The notes beneath the pieces are model-generated. The model did not search any database. It was not told where the DNA came from and saw only the letters and a list, made by a program, of their open reading frames with translations. This document shows, piece after piece, positions 17,154 to 26,172 of a stretch of DNA of 64,000 nucleotides. The stretch is from Bowmanella pacifica (GTDB taxonomy: Bacteria; Pseudomonadota; Gammaproteobacteria; Enterobacterales; Alteromonadaceae): NCBI RefSeq assembly GCF_014645355.1, contig NZ_BMLS01000001.1, positions 620,001 through 684,000 of the forward strand, in the 5' to 3' direction. How positions within the stretch are numbered: position 1 is the stretch's first letter; every line of letters starts with the position of its first letter. The position numbers and the translations under genes are program-made.

Positions 17154-19367
17154 TCAAGAACGAGGTGCCATCACAAAGCGCAGTTCACCGCCTTGCAAAA
17201 TCTGCTGGTGAGTCAGGATAGGGCTTACCAGCTTTTCGCCGTTTAACCACACCGATTGCACGCTTCCCTCACCTTCTTTCTTCACGCTTAGCTGATGGCC
17301 ATTGGCTAGGCTCAGGGTAGCTTGCTCAAACTGTGGCGTGCCTAGCACGTATTCACCACCGACCGGATTTAGCGGATAGAAGCCCATAGCGCTAAATACA
17401 TACCACGCCGACATCTGTCCTAGGTCGTCATTGCCGGCCAAGCCATCGGGCTGGGCCAGATACATAGTGTCGCGGATCTCTTTAATACGCGCTTCGCCTT
17501 TGTGCTTGTCTGCGGTAAAGGCATACAAATAGGCCACATGGTGAACCGGCTCGTTACCATGGGCATATTGACCAATAAGCCCGGAGATATCCGGCGACAC
17601 ATCACCCTGCATCTCGGAACTGGTGGAGAACAGCTCATCCAGCTTGGCCACAAAAGGGCTTTCACCGCCAAAGAGTTCAATCATGCCAGGTACATCATGG
17701 GGTACAAAAAAGCTGTACTGCCAAGCGTTGGCCTCGGTGTAATCGGTGTTGCGATGCTCAACATAAGTGGGGTTGAACGGCGTTACCCATTCACCGTGCT
17801 TATCCTTGCCACGCATAAAACCGGTGCTGGCATCAAACAGCGTACGATAACTTTGCGCACGCTGGCTGAACAGCTGGTAGTCGTCTTGCTTATCCAATGC
17901 CTTGGCCATTTGCGCAATGGCCCAGTCATCAAAGGCATATTCTAAGGTTTTAGACACCGCTTCCACTTCCAGCTCGGATGGGATGTAGCCGTACTGACGA
18001 TACAGATCGATACCGAATCTGTCCTGCATAGCCGAGGCCTTAATGGCCGCCATAATATGCTCTGGGTTGGCGCTGGTCAGGCCCTTTAAATAGGCATCCA
18101 CAATCACGGGTACCGCATGGTAGCCAATCATCACGTCGGTCTCGTTGGACATCAGATCCCAAGTAGGCAGCAAACCTGTCTCGTCATAAAAACCCAGCAT
18201 GGATTTCACCATATCGTCCACTTTCTCCGGATTGCTGAGGGTCAGCAGCGGATGTAAAGCGCGGAAGGTATCCCACAACGAAAACAACGAATAGCGCCCA
18301 TAATGCTTATCTTTATGCACCGCGCCATCTGCGCCAAAGAAGGCGCCGTCCACGTCATGGAACACCTGCGGGGCCACAAAAGCATGGTAAAGCGCGGTAT
18401 AAAACTTGGTTTTATTGGTCTTATCAGCATCCTCAACCTGGAATTTACCCAGCTGATTTACCCAGGCCTGGGCGGCTTGCTGTTTTACCTGCTCAAAACC
18501 CAGTTGCGCGGTTTCTGCCGCCAGGTTGGCCTTGGCACCCGCAATGCTGGTGTAGGACAACGCCACCTTAGCTTCGATGGCCTTAGCCGGTTTACCAAAG
18601 TTCAGTACAATCTTGCCTTTCTCGGCCTGTAGCTGGTCGCCTTTCACTGCTTGTAAGTCGTTCAGCAACTGATGACTAAAAGGCGCATCAAACTTAGCGA
18701 CAAAATAGATAGGCTGGTTCTTTGCCCAGCCGGTAGACAGGCGATAGCCGGTGAGTGTGTACTTATCTTCAACCCGTAAAAAGGTCACAACAGGCTTGTC
18801 GTAGTTCTGCGCATAGCCCAGATCAAACAACAGTTTGGCGTCCTGCTCACCATCAAAGCGGTAGCGATGCACGCCTGTGCGGGTGCTGGCAGTCAGCTCG
18901 GCCTGCACTTGCTCTTCGGGCAGATACAAGCTGTAGTAACCCGGACTGGCGCTTTCCTTATCGTGGCCGTAAGTGGTGAATATGCGCCCTTTGTCATCTT
19001 TGGCGCGGGCCTGATAGTCTCCCCTAAAGGGCATCACCAGCACATCCAGCATGTCTCCCACACCAGTACCGGAAAGGTGGGTATGAGAAAAACCCAGCAG
19101 AATGTTATCTGAGTAATGGTATCCCGATGTCCAGTCCCAGCCCTTTGAGGGGTTATCCGGGCTCAGTTGCACCATGCCAAAAGGCACTAAGGCACCGGGG
19201 AAGGTATGACCATGACCGCCGGTACCGATAAAAGGGTCGACGTAGTCCAGCACCTGCTGCACAGGCAGAGCCTTAGTTTCAGATATCTGTGAAGTAGAGG
19301 AGGCGCACCCCAGCGTAGACATCAGCGGTAAGGCCGCAAGGCCCAAAATCAAGCTTTTCGTTTTCAT
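17154..19367 (-). CDS. GH92 alpha-mannosidase lipoprotein (GH92-1)
   Basis: A 737-residue calcium-dependent exo-alpha-mannosidase with a lipoprotein signal (STLGC). The GH92 landmarks are all present: DYVDPFIGTGGHGHTFPGA, the FSHTHLSGTGVGDM block, HGNEPVHHVAYLY with the predicted catalytic acid Glu606, and GNDDLGQMSAW with the base aspartates. It should act in the periplasm or at the surface on terminal alpha-mannose of N-glycans; the linkage (1,2, 1,3 or 1,6) cannot be read. It is the last gene of the minus arm, and its ATG overlaps the symporter stop by 1 bp (TAATG). Confidence 0.95.
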   Translation of the reverse strand: MKTKSLILGLAALPLMSTLGCASSTSQISETKALPVQQVLDYVDPFIGTGGHGHTFPGALVPFGMVQLSPDNPSKGWDWTSGYHYSDNILLGFSHTHLSGTGVGDMLDVLVMPFRGDYQARAKDDKGRIFTTYGHDKESASPGYYSLYLPEEQVQAELTASTRTGVHRYRFDGEQDAKLLFDLGYAQNYDKPVVTFLRVEDKYTLTGYRLSTGWAKNQPIYFVAKFDAPFSHQLLNDLQAVKGDQLQAEKGKIVLNFGKPAKAIEAKVALSYTSIAGAKANLAAETAQLGFEQVKQQAAQAWVNQLGKFQVEDADKTNKTKFYTALYHAFVAPQVFHDVDGAFFGADGAVHKDKHYGRYSLFSLWDTFRALHPLLTLSNPEKVDDMVKSMLGFYDETGLLPTWDLMSNETDVMIGYHAVPVIVDAYLKGLTSANPEHIMAAIKASAMQDRFGIDLYRQYGYIPSELEVEAVSKTLEYAFDDWAIAQMAKALDKQDDYQLFSQRAQSYRTLFDASTGFMRGKDKHGEWVTPFNPTYVEHRNTDYTEANAWQYSFFVPHDVPGMIELFGGESPFVAKLDELFSTSSEMQGDVSPDISGLIGQYAHGNEPVHHVAYLYAFTADKHKGEARIKEIRDTMYLAQPDGLAGNDDLGQMSAWYVFSAMGFYPLNPVGGEYVLGTPQFEQATLSLANGHQLSVKKEGEGSVQSVWLNGEKLVSPILTHQQILQGGELRFVMAPRS

Positions 19368-21157
19368 TAATCTTTCAACTTATCTAACCAGTTTTTCTTC
19401 AGGAACCAGGTGGTCAGCAAGGCCAGCGTCAACGCCACCAGCATTTCTGTCCATTGTTGGATAACCAGGTAAATAGGCAGGGCCACCAGGCAGATTTGCC
19501 AGGCCATGCCAACCAGAATATTGACCATGTCGCGGCCTGGGTGGGTATCGGGATCAAAACTCGGGTCCTGAGCCAGCACCTTGGCCCGAATGGGTCCCCA
19601 GCACCCCCAGGGTCTGACCTGACGGTAGAAATCACAGAGCACCTTGTCATCTTCTGCCGGGGTCATAAGGGTGCCAATCACCGAACCGGCAAGGCTTATC
19701 AGCAACAGCACAGGGAAGGCGAACAACGGATGGGTGTGCGGCATCAGTAGCGGCAAACACAGTGACGCCAGCAAACCGGCCATCATGCCCCAGAAGTAAC
19801 CGTAAGCATTAAAGCGCCACCAGTGCCACTTAAGCAGATTGGCTGCGGCATAGCCGCCAAATAACGCACCAAAGATCCACTGCATAATGTCGTTAATACT
19901 GGACAACATCAGGCCAAGCCCGACACCCACTACAACCAGAACAAAAGACACCAGATAACTCACCCTGACATAGGTTTGCTTGTCAGCGTCGGGGCGAAAA
20001 TAACGTTTGTAGATATCGTTAACAAAGTACACGGGCGCTGCATTCAGGGACGCCGCCAGGGTCGACATAAAGGCCGCCAGCAGCCCGGCTATCAGCAGCC
20101 CGGTCAGTCCCACCGGCACAAAGTTACTGATGGCATAAGGCAGAATTTGCTCAAAATCGAAAGCGCCGCCCTGGGCCTGAATATCCGGGCCCATATACAC
20201 TATTGCCAGCACCGTCAGACCGGCCACCATCATATAGCGGGGGAAGAACATCACTAAAGACACCAGGCCGCTCATTTTGGCCGCTTCCTTAGGAGAACGG
20301 GTGGCCAGAATCCGCTGCATATCATAGTTGGGCACCGGCCCTGCCATGGAGAACAGCACGCCCTTGAAGAGCATCATCATCACCATCAGGCCGATAAGCT
20401 CCAGACTGTCGGACTGAATCTTGTCATTAACACTGTCTATCAGGCCCTGCCAGTTTAAATCCAACTGCCAGCCAAACCAGATATTGTCCCAACCCGCCGG
20501 GGTCGCGGCTTCAATTTGCTCAGGGCTGACCAAGTTAATCGCAATAACCCCTACCGCCACTGCAGCAATGGTCATAATCACAAACTGCAGGACTTCGGTG
20601 AACACCACCGAGTACATGCCGCCTTTGATGACATACAAGGTGGTAAAGGCAAAGATAATCAGGGCGTAGGTATCGGGGGACAACTGCCAGGGGAAGAATA
20701 TCGCCGCAAACTTGCCAATACCTTTAAAGGCATAAGCAATAAAGCCGATGGCGCTGACGATAGCGAAGATAACCACCACCAGTTGGCATAGCTCGGCACC
20801 ACGGCCACTGCCAAAGCGGGTTTGCAGCCACTGGGCACCGGTCATAACATTGGAACGTCGCAGCCAGACCGACAGGTAGACCATCAAAAACACCTGATTA
20901 AAGATGGGCCAGATCCAGGGCAACCAGGCACTCTTCAGACCGTAAACAAAACACATGGACACCAGCCACATAGTGCCAGCGATATCGAACATCCCCGAGG
21001 CATTCGACACCCCCAGTGCCCACCAAGGGATCTGCTTGCCAGCCAGGAAGTAGGCATTCATATCGCGGCTGGCCAGCTTGGAGATATAGATCCCAAGCCC
21101 CAGCGTACCGAGCAGGTACGCGGCGATGATCAGTAGGTCTAACCAAGCCAGGGTCAT
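19367..21157 (-). CDS. Sodium:solute symporter family transporter
   Basis: A 596-residue SSS-family inner-membrane protein with about fourteen helices; the sodium-site region near the N-terminus (AGKQIPWWALGVSNASGMFDIAGT) is typical. It lies between the cytoplasmic beta-mannosidase and a periplasmic GH92, overlapping the former by ATGA. Because the beta-mannosidase and GlcNAc kinase lack export signals while the endoglycosidase and GH92s are exported, this carrier is the best candidate for importing Man-beta-1,4-GlcNAc. That substrate is inference; mannose, GlcNAc or asparagine are alternatives. It is longer than many SSS sugar carriers owing to an insert near 490-530. Confidence 0.9.
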   Translation of the reverse strand: MTLAWLDLLIIAAYLLGTLGLGIYISKLASRDMNAYFLAGKQIPWWALGVSNASGMFDIAGTMWLVSMCFVYGLKSAWLPWIWPIFNQVFLMVYLSVWLRRSNVMTGAQWLQTRFGSGRGAELCQLVVVIFAIVSAIGFIAYAFKGIGKFAAIFFPWQLSPDTYALIIFAFTTLYVIKGGMYSVVFTEVLQFVIMTIAAVAVGVIAINLVSPEQIEAATPAGWDNIWFGWQLDLNWQGLIDSVNDKIQSDSLELIGLMVMMMLFKGVLFSMAGPVPNYDMQRILATRSPKEAAKMSGLVSLVMFFPRYMMVAGLTVLAIVYMGPDIQAQGGAFDFEQILPYAISNFVPVGLTGLLIAGLLAAFMSTLAASLNAAPVYFVNDIYKRYFRPDADKQTYVRVSYLVSFVLVVVGVGLGLMLSSINDIMQWIFGALFGGYAAANLLKWHWWRFNAYGYFWGMMAGLLASLCLPLLMPHTHPLFAFPVLLLISLAGSVIGTLMTPAEDDKVLCDFYRQVRPWGCWGPIRAKVLAQDPSFDPDTHPGRDMVNILVGMAWQICLVALPIYLVIQQWTEMLVALTLALLTTWFLKKNWLDKLKD

Positions 21158-23679
21158 TGGCCTTGCTCCTGGAATAACGACTGATAGCGAGTACTCACAA
21201 CCAGCTTTTCAATTTCCGCTTTACTAGTACCCGGCAAGGCCAGGTGAATGCGCTTGCTTTGGCCGGGCAACAAGTCAAAGAAGTTGTCGGAAAAATTGCC
21301 GGCCACGCCGTCTATCTCCACATGGCATTGGCGTACCAAAGAGGAGCTCTGCAAGGTCAGGGTCAGGCTTTGCTCGCCCACCAGGCTTGTCACCTCAAGG
21401 TTAGGCGCGCTGAGCGCTTGTTGCTTACTGGGCACAAAGTAAAACAAGCTGTCGGTAAGTTCCTGCCCCTGGCTATCAATCAGCACAGCCTGCAGTACCA
21501 CTTGATTGGGGTTATGTGTAGCCAGTAGCTCCGTTCTGGGCAGCATAGCCACCTCAGCACTGCCATTGGCTGGTGTGCTGATGGGCTGCTCTTTTTGCCA
21601 CAGCTGATTGCCACTGAAGTCCAGCAAGGTCAAATCTACTCTGGCATTAATTGAATGCAAGCGATCACTAACAAGTCTGATACGAATGCTTTCCTGTACC
21701 TCATCGATAACCAATAAGTCGGTACGGAAACTGCGCTTGGCCTGATAGTGCAGGGCCTTCCAGCGACCATAATAATCAATACCGGACCAGGACGCGGCTG
21801 GCCAGGTGTCATTGAGCTGCCAGTAGAGCGTGCCCATACAAAATGGCTGCGCCGCCCGGTGTGCTTCAAAGGCCAATTTCAGTCCTTCGGCTTGCTGCAC
21901 CTGACTTAAAAATAGCAAACGGGCAAAATTTTCCGGCGCGCTATATTCTGTTTCCATATAGCTACGGATAAGGCCGTTGCCGCGCGGGTGCTTCTGATGC
22001 ACCTTCAGAACCTGCGAGTCCAGTTGCCAGTCCTGTTGTTCGGTAAACTTCGCCATGGAAGAGGCCAGCGGAAAAGACTGGAAGCCAAATTCACTCATAA
22101 AACGTGGGATGCGTTTCTGGTACTCGCTAAAGGGCTCTTCACCATGCCACACCCCCCAATAATGGTGATTACCCATATGATCCATATCTTCTTCCCAGAA
22201 GCCTATGGGGGAGGAGCGCAGATAAAAACGTCCGGCATCAAGCTTTGCCACCGCCTCTGGCAGGCACTGGTCAAATAAACGAATGTAGTCATCTTTCAAG
22301 CGGGCATACAGGGCATCGCTATAGCCAAATTTCTCCGGCCACTGCCAATGTTTAATCCCCATATCTACTTCATTGTTACCGCACCATAACGCCAGGCAGG
22401 GATGATTGCGCAGGCGCTTAACATTGTACTCAGCTTCCTCTCGTACATTGGCGAGGAAGGCCTCATCGGCCGGATACAAAGTGCAGGCAAACATAAAGTC
22501 CTGCCAAATCAAAATGCCATGTTCATCGGCCAATTGATAGAACACCTCATCCTGATAAATACCACCGCCCCATACCCGCAGCATATTCATATTGGCATCC
22601 ACCACTGCCTTGAAATCCTGCGCGTGGCGCTCTGGCGTCATACGGTGTACAAAGCTGTCACCGGGAATATAGTTAGCGCCTTTCATAAACACAGGCTGGC
22701 CATTTACGCGGATAAAGAAAGACTGGCCCATGGCGTCATCTTCGTTCACCACTTCCAGGGTACGAAGACCAATGCGCTGCTGTTTGCTATGTAGCGCTTG
22801 ATTGCCAATCAGCAAAGTAAAACTGAATTCATAAAGATAAGCGTCCCCTAAGCCATTGGGCCACCAAAGCTGTGGGGAAGCTAAGTCAAAATCCAGCCGC
22901 TGGACGTTTTCGCCCACACCCAGTTGTACGGGGATTTGTTTATTCAGCTGCGGTGCCTGAGCACATTCCACCTGTAAGATGGCCTGCTCCGCCACTGCCG
23001 ATTGCATACTGATAGCAAAACTGAAACGGGCTTGTGCGGCATCCAACTGATGCTGAACAAAATGCGTATCGGTGATCTGACAGGCCGTTATGCCCTGCAG
23101 ATAAATAGGTCGCCAGATACCGCTGGTGACAAACCTTGGTCCCCAGTCCCAGCCGAAGTGGCAAGGGGCTTTGCGACAATAAACACTGAGTTTGTCCTCA
23201 GACTTGTCGTTCTCAGCGGGATAGGCAAAGCCAGCCTGTTGGTACTGCGGCAGCACTTCCTTGATGGGAGAGCGAAAACGTATCTCCAGCAGGTTCTCAC
23301 CTTCTTTGAGCAAGGATTTGCACAAAAAATGCTGCCCAATAAACATATTCTGACTTTCGGCCAGCTTATGGCCGTTCAGATACAAGTCACAAAAGGTGTC
23401 CAGGCCTTCGGCAACCAGTTGAATATCCTGGTACTGCCACCAATCGGCGCTTAGGTTAAAGCGTTTCTGGTAGTGCCAGTCTTCTTGCTCAATCCATTGC
23501 AGCTTGGTTTCATTGTCGCGGTAGAAAGGCTCATCTATCAGACCATTGGCCAGAAGATCGGTGAAGTTGCAGCCCGGTACCTGAGCAGGAAGCCAGGTTG
23601 CGGCGTTGGCCTGACGAAACTGCCAGTCACCACATAGATCCAGACGCTGGCCATAATGCATGGATGAATTCGTAATCAT
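21154..23679 (-). CDS. GH2 beta-mannosidase
   Basis: An 841-residue enzyme with the layout of GH2 beta-mannosidases: N-terminal sugar-binding jelly roll, Ig-like domain, TIM barrel, and C-terminal Ig-like domains. The acid/base is Glu437 in ALWCGNNEVDMG and the nucleophile is Glu530 in RFMSEFGFQ. FGWDWGPRFVTSGIWRP is also typical of the beta-mannosidase subgroup. There is no signal peptide, so it acts in the cytoplasm, most likely splitting Man-beta-1,4-GlcNAc, the core disaccharide left after alpha-mannose trimming and endoglycosidase cutting. It follows the cutC-like gene after a 37-bp gap with a hairpin. Confidence 0.95.
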   Translation of the reverse strand: MITNSSMHYGQRLDLCGDWQFRQANAATWLPAQVPGCNFTDLLANGLIDEPFYRDNETKLQWIEQEDWHYQKRFNLSADWWQYQDIQLVAEGLDTFCDLYLNGHKLAESQNMFIGQHFLCKSLLKEGENLLEIRFRSPIKEVLPQYQQAGFAYPAENDKSEDKLSVYCRKAPCHFGWDWGPRFVTSGIWRPIYLQGITACQITDTHFVQHQLDAAQARFSFAISMQSAVAEQAILQVECAQAPQLNKQIPVQLGVGENVQRLDFDLASPQLWWPNGLGDAYLYEFSFTLLIGNQALHSKQQRIGLRTLEVVNEDDAMGQSFFIRVNGQPVFMKGANYIPGDSFVHRMTPERHAQDFKAVVDANMNMLRVWGGGIYQDEVFYQLADEHGILIWQDFMFACTLYPADEAFLANVREEAEYNVKRLRNHPCLALWCGNNEVDMGIKHWQWPEKFGYSDALYARLKDDYIRLFDQCLPEAVAKLDAGRFYLRSSPIGFWEEDMDHMGNHHYWGVWHGEEPFSEYQKRIPRFMSEFGFQSFPLASSMAKFTEQQDWQLDSQVLKVHQKHPRGNGLIRSYMETEYSAPENFARLLFLSQVQQAEGLKLAFEAHRAAQPFCMGTLYWQLNDTWPAASWSGIDYYGRWKALHYQAKRSFRTDLLVIDEVQESIRIRLVSDRLHSINARVDLTLLDFSGNQLWQKEQPISTPANGSAEVAMLPRTELLATHNPNQVVLQAVLIDSQGQELTDSLFYFVPSKQQALSAPNLEVTSLVGEQSLTLTLQSSSLVRQCHVEIDGVAGNFSDNFFDLLPGQSKRIHLALPGTSKAEIEKLVVSTRYQSLFQEQGQ

Positions 23680-23710
23680 AATACTCTTAGAAAATAAAAA
23701 TGCTGCGGTG

Positions 23711-23727
23711 ACCGGATCACATCCGGT
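23711..23727 (-). promoter_or_regulatory. Intercistronic hairpin across the cutC-like stop codon
   Basis: ACCGGAT, three bases, ATCCGGT make a perfect 7-bp stem that includes the TGA stop of the cutC-like gene (23719-23717). A T-rich run follows some 13 bases later. It may block 3' exonucleases or cause partial termination before the GH2 gene. Confidence 0.45.
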
Positions 23728-24454
23728 TTTCCGCCTGACACCGGGCCACCATATCGGCCACCCAGCTTTGATTTACCCTGCCCTTATCCAATAGTGCTGA
23801 ATAACTGTGCACCGACCAGGCTTGTGCTTTGTTTTGCAATGCTGGCAGCAGGCTATCCAGCACCGCGGTATGAATACCGCCGCCCACCACCAACTCAATG
23901 CGCCCGGCGGCTTGTTCAAGCAGTGCGCTTAACACTGGCAGTCCTTGCAACGCACCCTGGCCGCTACCCCAGGGGGTACCGGCGCTAAGCACACGGCTGA
24001 TACCCAGTTCAATCAACTGTTCGAGGGCGAGCTTAGGGTTGGCAATGGCGTCAAAGGCGCGATGGAAGGTCACTTGCAGCGATAACTTTTTGGCTAACTC
24101 AACCAGGGGTTTAAGGCTTGCCATATCCAGCTCAGCCTGCTGGTTCAAGATCCCTAGCACCACACCGTCAGCACCCTGCTCAGCGGCCAGATAAATGCTT
24201 TCCCGCATCTGCTCTAGCTCATTAGAGGCATAACAAAAATCACCACCGCGAGGGCGAATCATCACGAGCATGCCGGGCACCTCCGCAAAGGCCTCCCGGG
24301 CAATCTGCATAGCGTCACTGCTGGGAGTCAGGCCGTCATGCTGCATCTGCCCGCATAGCTCTATACGAACCGCGCCGCCCAGGCGGGCCGCGCGCACATC
24401 TTCACCTAGGTGCATCAGGTCGTCGGCATTAATACAGACTTCCAGTCCTCTCAT
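23717..24454 (-). CDS. CutC-family TIM-barrel protein
   Basis: A 245-residue cytoplasmic protein with all the usual CutC blocks: LEVCINADD at the start, RIELCGQMQHDGLTPS, MIRPRGGDFCY, TFHRAFD and VVGGGI. The family name comes from a copper phenotype in E. coli, but no metal transport or copper gene is near. Here the gene is locked inside a glycan operon: its start overlaps the GH85 stop by ATGA, and GH2 follows. I infer a role in amino-sugar or glycan-derived metabolite handling, not copper export. No catalytic activity is established for the family, so the reaction is unknown. Confidence 0.9.
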   Translation of the reverse strand: MRGLEVCINADDLMHLGEDVRAARLGGAVRIELCGQMQHDGLTPSSDAMQIAREAFAEVPGMLVMIRPRGGDFCYASNELEQMRESIYLAAEQGADGVVLGILNQQAELDMASLKPLVELAKKLSLQVTFHRAFDAIANPKLALEQLIELGISRVLSAGTPWGSGQGALQGLPVLSALLEQAAGRIELVVGGGIHTAVLDSLLPALQNKAQAWSVHSYSALLDKGRVNQSWVADMVARCQAENRM

Positions 24455-26172
24455 GGCAAGATCTCCAAACCACCCAAACGCGCCTCAATGGCCTGTTTTC
24501 CATCGCCCTGCAAGGCGATACGAACCAGCTTCTTACCTGCCAATGACTGCAACGACACTGTCTGTGTTGACCAGTCCTTGGCGGCATCAAGCGGCAATTG
24601 CAGGGTTTGTCCGTCTGCGGTTTCAAGTAATAGCGACAAGCCATTGCTTTGGCCACGGCTGGTAACTAACAAGCGACTTGTGCCGCTGAGTAACAGCTCG
24701 GTGGCATATAAAGGTGCGTATGCTTTATCGCCTTGGGGCTGGGTCACAGCCAGACTGCTGCCACCGTTAAAGGCATCATCAAAGGCAAAGTGCAGCTTTA
24801 TGGCGCCCTCATTGGCAAATTGCCAGGTCGGCAGTGGCTCCTGATAGGCCATATTAGTCCAGGGGCCGCCTTGCTTTTTCCCTTGCTGCCACCAATGTTT
24901 ACCTTGGCCGGTATTAAAATAGGTCACCAAGGGCAGGCTGCTGAGGGTGGATTTAGCCGGCAAGTAGCCACCCAGCCCTTTCCAACCCTGACTGTCAACT
25001 TTGGCCAGATTTAAATCGTCACCGGCAAACAGCCGCACCTCGGTGGTATAAAAGGCCTGCTCGTCATCGGCATTTTTTGGGAACTGGCTAAAAGCCGGGG
25101 TATGCGACTCGCCGTCAAAGTTGTAATTCACATTGGGAGCAAACAAGGCGATAGAGGCCAGCGCCTGGCTGTCTTCAAACAGCCAGTCCAGCCACTGATG
25201 GCGGCTAAAGGCACGCTGTGCATTGCGACTGGGCCAAAGGTCGGCCCCCACATACACATCAAACGGGCTGCGCCCTAATTCTTGGGCCTTGGCTACCGAG
25301 GCATGGACCATTTTCTGATCCCACCAATAGTTTAAAAAGATGGCGTCTGATGAGCGTACCTTATCCTGCAGATATGCTTGGTTTTGGTCATTGAGTTGGT
25401 TCTGCCAGCGCACTTCGCCACTGGCAACCATGGCGTCATACCAATGAATTTCCATGCCTTGCGGGGCGTTAGCGGTCAGGTATTGCACAAAAGCCAGCAT
25501 ACGCGAGGCCAGCGCCTCGCCTCTTGCAGCGTCCTTTTGCCCTTTAAGCAACTGGTTGTTGTTATCTTTAACCGCGGTGAGGTCGGTTTCCTGATTAATC
25601 AGCCAACCGTCAAAACCATAAAAGTTGGCTATCTCTATCAGGCGGTCTGCCACCACAAAGCGCCCTTGTGCATCTTGTTCCAGCAAAGCTTCGGCGGTAT
25701 CGGCACTGCCGCCCCATTGGGCAACCCCCAGAAATACCGAGCCTATGACCTTAACGCCATTTTTATGGGCGGTTTCCACCCAAGGGCGGGCCGGGATCTG
25801 AATACCTAAATCGGCAGTACCGGCAAACCAGTTGAGCACATCAATCTGTGACCAATGCGTAAAGTTATACAAGTTAAACTGAGGCTGAGTGTGCAGGTAA
25901 TTGGCAAAATTGTTCATGCCATCCGGGGCATACAACACCTTAGCAGGTGAAGCCTGCTGCCCGTCCAGTAAGGCGGGAAAACGCCGGGCCAGTGGCACCG
26001 CAGAAACGTTCTCAATACTGGCCTCGGCCGGTGTCCAGGCTTTGGCTTGCGAAATGGTCAGCGCAAATGGTGGCTGGTCATGCAATATCCCTTGGCTGTC
26101 AGCCTGCAGGGATGCGGCAAACAGCGCAGCACTTAACATCAGAGTCTGAAGTAACAAGCCGACACGCATCAA
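24451..26172 (-). CDS. GH85 endo-beta-N-acetylglucosaminidase (ENGase)
   Basis: A 573-residue exported enzyme (signal peptide residues 1-24) that cuts the chitobiose core of N-glycans, leaving one GlcNAc on asparagine. The GH85 catalytic pair is visible in GFDGWLINQETDL: Asn193, which stabilises the oxazoline intermediate, and Glu195, the acid. Earlier blocks (YAPDGMNNFANYL, NFTHWSQIDVLNWFAGT, GVKVIGSVFLGVAQWGG) and VYVGADLWPSRN also fit GH85. The C-terminal 130 residues look like a beta-sandwich carbohydrate-binding domain. It overlaps the upstream amidase and the downstream cutC-like gene by 4 bp each. Confidence 0.93.
   Translation of the reverse strand: MMRVGLLLQTLMLSAALFAASLQADSQGILHDQPPFALTISQAKAWTPAEASIENVSAVPLARRFPALLDGQQASPAKVLYAPDGMNNFANYLHTQPQFNLYNFTHWSQIDVLNWFAGTADLGIQIPARPWVETAHKNGVKVIGSVFLGVAQWGGSADTAEALLEQDAQGRFVVADRLIEIANFYGFDGWLINQETDLTAVKDNNNQLLKGQKDAARGEALASRMLAFVQYLTANAPQGMEIHWYDAMVASGEVRWQNQLNDQNQAYLQDKVRSSDAIFLNYWWDQKMVHASVAKAQELGRSPFDVYVGADLWPSRNAQRAFSRHQWLDWLFEDSQALASIALFAPNVNYNFDGESHTPAFSQFPKNADDEQAFYTTEVRLFAGDDLNLAKVDSQGWKGLGGYLPAKSTLSSLPLVTYFNTGQGKHWWQQGKKQGGPWTNMAYQEPLPTWQFANEGAIKLHFAFDDAFNGGSSLAVTQPQGDKAYAPLYATELLLSGTSRLLVTSRGQSNGLSLLLETADGQTLQLPLDAAKDWSTQTVSLQSLAGKKLVRIALQGDGKQAIEARLGGLEILP

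Noticed and set aside
17200-23600. Several long open frames on the plus strand opposite the glycosidase and symporter genes.
   Set aside because: They lie wholly inside well-supported genes, have no recognisable family features and lack ribosome sites; codon bias of the real genes explains them.
23717-24454. A copper-resistance role for the cutC-like gene.
   Set aside because: No copper gene is nearby and the gene is embedded by overlap in a glycan operon. The family name alone is not evidence.
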